Below are positions 61,573 to 64,000 of a stretch of 64,000 nucleotides of DNA, one piece after another. The position numbers and the translations under genes are program-made. The stretch spans positions 1,101,923 to 1,165,922 of the forward strand of contig NZ_KB893653.1 in the NCBI RefSeq assembly GCF_000374145.1, read 5' to 3'. Under the pieces are notes generated by a model that had not been told where the DNA came from, made no database searches, and saw only the letters and a list, made by a program, of their open reading frames with translations. The DNA is from Neomegalonema perideroedes DSM 15528. Its GTDB lineage: Bacteria; Pseudomonadota; Alphaproteobacteria; Rhodobacterales; Rhodobacteraceae. The stretch's first letter is position 1. Each line of letters begins with the position of its first letter.

Positions 61573-61681
61573 CAGGCCCGCTCGCGGGCTTGCGACCATG
61601 GGCGCAGGGCGGCGGCCTTGCCCCTTGCGGCGCGAATCTCTAGCTTCCCCCTGCACATTCGCGATCCGGGGGAAAACGCTC

Positions 61682-62854
61682 GTGAGCTTCTGGCTTCCCG
61701 CCTTGATTTTGACCGCTCTGGCTTTGGCCTGGCCTTTGGCGGCCCTGCTGCGCGCCCGGAGCGCCCCGCCGCCGCGCGCCGCTCATGAGGCTCAGGCGCT
61801 CAAGGCGCAGATCGCCGAAATCGCCCGCGATCAGACGCGCGGGATCGTCGCGCCGGAGGACGCCGCCGCCGCTCGGACGGAGTTGTCCCGACGCCTTTTG
61901 AAGGCCGACGCCGTCGCCTCTCAGGCGCCCGAGGCCGCGCCGCGTCGAGGCGCGCCTTGGCTCGCGCTTCTGCTCGGGGCGGGAATTCTTGCGACGGCGG
62001 GCGGAGTCTACGCCAAGATCGGCGCGCCGGGCCTGCCCGATCAGCCCTTGGCCGGACGCGGGCCGGAAGGCGCCCTGTTGGCGGCTTTAGGCGCGGCGGG
62101 CGGCAGGCTGAGCCAAGTGCAGGCCGAGAGCCTCGCCGAGGCGCGGGGCGCGCGGCTTCGGGTTCCGGCCCCGCCTGCGCCGCCCGCAGGCGAGCCCTCT
62201 CTCCCTGAGCTTTACGCCCAATTGCGCGCGGCCGTGGCGAAGAATCCGAAAGATCCGCAGGGCTTGCGGCTTTTGGCTGGCTTCGGATCGCGGCTCGGCC
62301 ATTTTCAGGAGAGCTGGCCCGCCTATCTGGCTTTGGCCGATCTGACCGGGGAGCCCGCCGAAGCCGCCGCCTTGAGGGCGCAGGCGGCGGGCGCCATGGT
62401 TCTGGCGGCGGGGGGCTATCTCTCGCCGGAGGCCGATTCCGCCATGGCCGCCGCTCTGCGCGAGGCTCCCGCCGAGGCCGCTTTCGCGCGGGGCCTGCGG
62501 CTTCTGGCTCTGGAGGGGGCGGAGGATCCGCGCCGCGCCCAAGAGATCGCCATGGGGCTGCTGGAGGGCGTCGATTTCGCGCCCGCGCCTTCGGCTCAGG
62601 AGGTCGCCGCCGCCGAGGCCATGAGCGCCGAGGACCGCGCCGCCATGATCGAGGGCATGGTGGAGGGCCTCGCCGCGCGGCTGGAGGAGGAGCCCCGGAA
62701 TCTCGAAGGCTGGATCCGCCTGATCTCCGCTTGGGGCGTCCTCGGCCGCGAAGAGGAGCGCCGCGCCGCTTTGACCTCGGCCCGCGCCGTCTTCGCGGGA
62801 GATTCAACCGCCCTCGCGCGCCTCGCCGCCGCCGACCGGGAGTCCGCCCGATGA
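61682..62854 (+). CDS. ccmI: c-type cytochrome biogenesis protein CcmI
   Basis: 390 residues. It has two membrane segments (SFWLPALILTALALAWPLAA and WLALLLGAGILATAGGVYA) with a cytoplasmic helical hairpin between them carrying the CcmI pattern (EAQALKAQIAEIARDQTRGI, then ARTELSRRLL). The periplasmic part after about 130 is helical and TPR-like (LPELYAQLRAAVAKNPKDPQ). It presents apocytochrome c to the haem ligation complex. The start is GTG at 61682 with GGGGGA upstream. Overlaps ruvX by 4 bp. Confidence 0.9.
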   Translation: MSFWLPALILTALALAWPLAALLRARSAPPPRAAHEAQALKAQIAEIARDQTRGIVAPEDAAAARTELSRRLLKADAVASQAPEAAPRRGAPWLALLLGAGILATAGGVYAKIGAPGLPDQPLAGRGPEGALLAALGAAGGRLSQVQAESLAEARGARLRVPAPPAPPAGEPSLPELYAQLRAAVAKNPKDPQGLRLLAGFGSRLGHFQESWPAYLALADLTGEPAEAAALRAQAAGAMVLAAGGYLSPEADSAMAAALREAPAEAAFARGLRLLALEGAEDPRRAQEIAMGLLEGVDFAPAPSAQEVAAAEAMSAEDRAAMIEGMVEGLAARLEEEPRNLEGWIRLISAWGVLGREEERRAALTSARAVFAGDSTALARLAAADRESAR

Positions 62855-63423
62855 GCGACGCGCCCAAATCCCCGGCTCCGCGCCTCATGGCCATGCCCAT
62901 GACCATGCCCATGACCATGGAGGAGCTCGCCGAGCTTCTGCCGCCGCGCGGGCCTCTGCTCGGGCTGGACCCCGGCACCAAGACCATCGGCGTGGCGATC
63001 TCCGACGATTCGCGCCGCGCCTCCGCCGCCGTCGAGACCATCCGGCGGGGGAAATTCTCGGAGGACGCGGCGCGTCTGGCGGAGTTCGCCAAGGCGCGGG
63101 GCGTCTGCGGGATCGTGCTGGGCCTGCCGCTGAACATGGACGGAACCGAGGGGCCGCGCGTGCAGTCGGTGCGGGCCTTCGCGCGGAATCTGGCGGCGAT
63201 TCTGCCTCTGCCCATGGCCTTTTGGGACGAACGCCTCTCCACCGCCGCCGTGGAGCGCGCCATGCTGGAGGCCGACCTCACGCGCGGCAAACGCGCCGCC
63301 GTGGTGGATCGGCTGGCGGCGGCCTATATCCTGCAAGGCGCTCTGGACCGGCTGGAGGTTCTGGAGCGCTTCGCCGCCGCAGACTCGGAGGAAGACCCCG
63401 ACGAGGAGGACTTATGGCGCTGA
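62851..63423 (+). CDS. ruvX: Putative pre-16S rRNA nuclease / RuvX (YqgF)
   Basis: 190 residues. RNase H-like fold: LLGLDPGTKTIGVAISDDSR carries the first Asp, GIVLGLPLNMDGTEGPR the second motif, and FWDERLSTAAVERAML the Glu. YqgF matures the 5' end of 16S rRNA in E. coli. The start at 62851 overlaps ccmI as ATGA. An odd N-terminal stretch MAMPMTMPMTMEE (62887 onward) offers several in-frame ATGs, so translation might start further in. Confidence 0.94.
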   Translation: MSDAPKSPAPRLMAMPMTMPMTMEELAELLPPRGPLLGLDPGTKTIGVAISDDSRRASAAVETIRRGKFSEDAARLAEFAKARGVCGIVLGLPLNMDGTEGPRVQSVRAFARNLAAILPLPMAFWDERLSTAAVERAMLEADLTRGKRAAVVDRLAAAYILQGALDRLEVLERFAAADSEEDPDEEDLWR

Positions 63424-63644
63424 ATCCGGAAAGCCCCTGCGTGAACATCTGCGTGATGGACGCGGATTCGGGGCTTTGCGTCGGCTGCCTGAGGAGCATC
63501 GACGAGATCGTCGCCTGGGGAGGGCTTGCGTCGGAGGCCCGGCGCGCCTTGATGAAGGCTCTGCCCGAGCGCAAGGCGCGGCTCGGCGCGCAGGCGCTGA
63601 AGCGGCTGGAGATTCTGAACCGCGCCCGCCCGAACCGCCTCTGA
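63414..63644 (+). CDS. DUF1289 small Cys-motif protein
   Basis: 76 residues. The DUF1289 signature is complete: SPCVNICVMDADSGLCVGCL, followed by RSIDEIVAWGGLASEARRAL. Four cysteines probably bind a metal or Fe-S cluster; function unknown. It overlaps ruvX by 10 bp. Confidence 0.92.
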   Translation: MALNPESPCVNICVMDADSGLCVGCLRSIDEIVAWGGLASEARRALMKALPERKARLGAQALKRLEILNRARPNRL

Positions 63645-63653
63645 GGAGCCTTC

Positions 63654-64000
63654 ATGACCGCCAACCGCGTCTTTTTGCTCGTGATCTTCGGGCTGGTTCT
63701 CTTTTGGCTGTCGCGGCGCGATCCTGCGGTCCTGTCGAATCCGGACAACATCGTGCGGATGGTCGCGCTTCTGGGCTTTTTGGGGCTCTTCGTCTTCGCT
63801 TGGGGGCGCAATCGTCGTTCGCGCGGCGAGGGCGGGAGAAGCACGGCCCTCATGGCGCTGATTTGGGTGGGGATCTTCGGGGCGCTCATGCTGGGCTATA
63901 ATCTCGTGACCGGCAGCCGCGCCGCCCGCGACGCGGCGGAGTTCGCCAGAATCTCGGGCATGGAGGATCCCGGCTCGGGCGCCCGTCAGGTGACGCTGAT
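63654..64000 (+). CDS. Membrane protein, probably retropepsin-like aspartic protease (partial)
   Basis: 115 codons before the right edge. Three membrane helices (VFLLVIFGLVLFWLSRR, VRMVALLGFLGLFVFAWGR, TALMALIWVGIFGALMLGYN), then the start of a soluble domain (DPGSGARQVTLI). This layout, next to DUF1289, fits the clan AA aspartic proteases of the TIGR02281 type, whose catalytic DTGA motif would lie beyond the edge. GAGGAG precedes the ATG. Confidence 0.65.
   Translation, partial: MTANRVFLLVIFGLVLFWLSRRDPAVLSNPDNIVRMVALLGFLGLFVFAWGRNRRSRGEGGRSTALMALIWVGIFGALMLGYNLVTGSRAARDAAEFARISGMEDPGSGARQVTL

Noticed and set aside
1-64000. tRNA, rRNA, CRISPR, insertion sequences, attachment sites
   Set aside because: I read the intergenic regions for T-loop consensus, regularly spaced repeats and transposase-like frames and saw none; short structured RNAs could still be missed by eye.

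Overview
The window is about 64 kb of very GC-rich bacterial chromosome, almost fully coding. Gene content and order suggest an alphaproteobacterium, probably near Rhodobacterales. The pointers are thyX instead of thyA, a split pqiA ahead of pqiB/pqiC, a CycM-type membrane-anchored cytochrome c, pepA followed by an NlpC/P60 peptidase, a yejABEF-type locus, msrPQ, and a ccmI-ruvX-DUF1289-aspartic-protease string. The species cannot be named from this sequence alone. I see no rRNA, tRNA, CRISPR array, insertion sequence or phage gene.

Layout: 0.2-3.5 kb holds a LysR regulator and a very Ser/Gly-rich secreted protein with a PEP-CTERM tail. Next, 3.5-14.5 kb on the minus strand holds the most unusual block: three genes homologous to the polyunsaturated-fatty-acid synthase subunits PfaA, PfaB and PfaD, plus an acyl-CoA-dehydrogenase-like gene, ending next to fmt. 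The reading frames are intact, yet the catalytic signatures of the acyltransferase, ketoreductase and enoylreductase parts appear to be gone, and PfaA has no ketosynthase or carrier-protein region. From 14.8 to 24.6 kb come thyX, a PAS-like protein, a secreted papain-like protease, the pqiAABC lipid-transport operon, a DUF1508 protein, prephenate dehydratase and a cytochrome c. From 24.8 to 32.5 kb is a peptide ABC importer with two tandem binding proteins.

From 32.5 to 34.8 kb is a small accessory island: an H-type-lectin-like secreted protein and two tandem paralogues of unknown function, all sharing the same N-terminal module. From 34.9 to 44.9 kb are mostly metabolic genes (hydroxyacid reductase, CysQ/IMPase, pmbA, glpD, leuC, gluQ), with an unrecognised two-gene unit just before gluQ. 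gluQ appears to start at a rare ATT codon.

From 45 to 56 kb, mainly on the minus strand, are cobA, msrPQ, glutamate dehydrogenase, several exported low-complexity proteins, a divergent malate synthase G and a TPR lipoprotein. From 56.3 kb to the right edge the plus strand carries pepA, NlpC/P60, a lytic transglycosylase, a quinone oxidoreductase, ccmI, ruvX, a DUF1289 protein and a truncated membrane protein.

By function, much of the window concerns the envelope: MCE lipid transport, peptide uptake, peptidoglycan enzymes, repair of oxidised periplasmic methionine, and many small secreted or lipidated proteins. Strong hairpin terminators separate many of the units.
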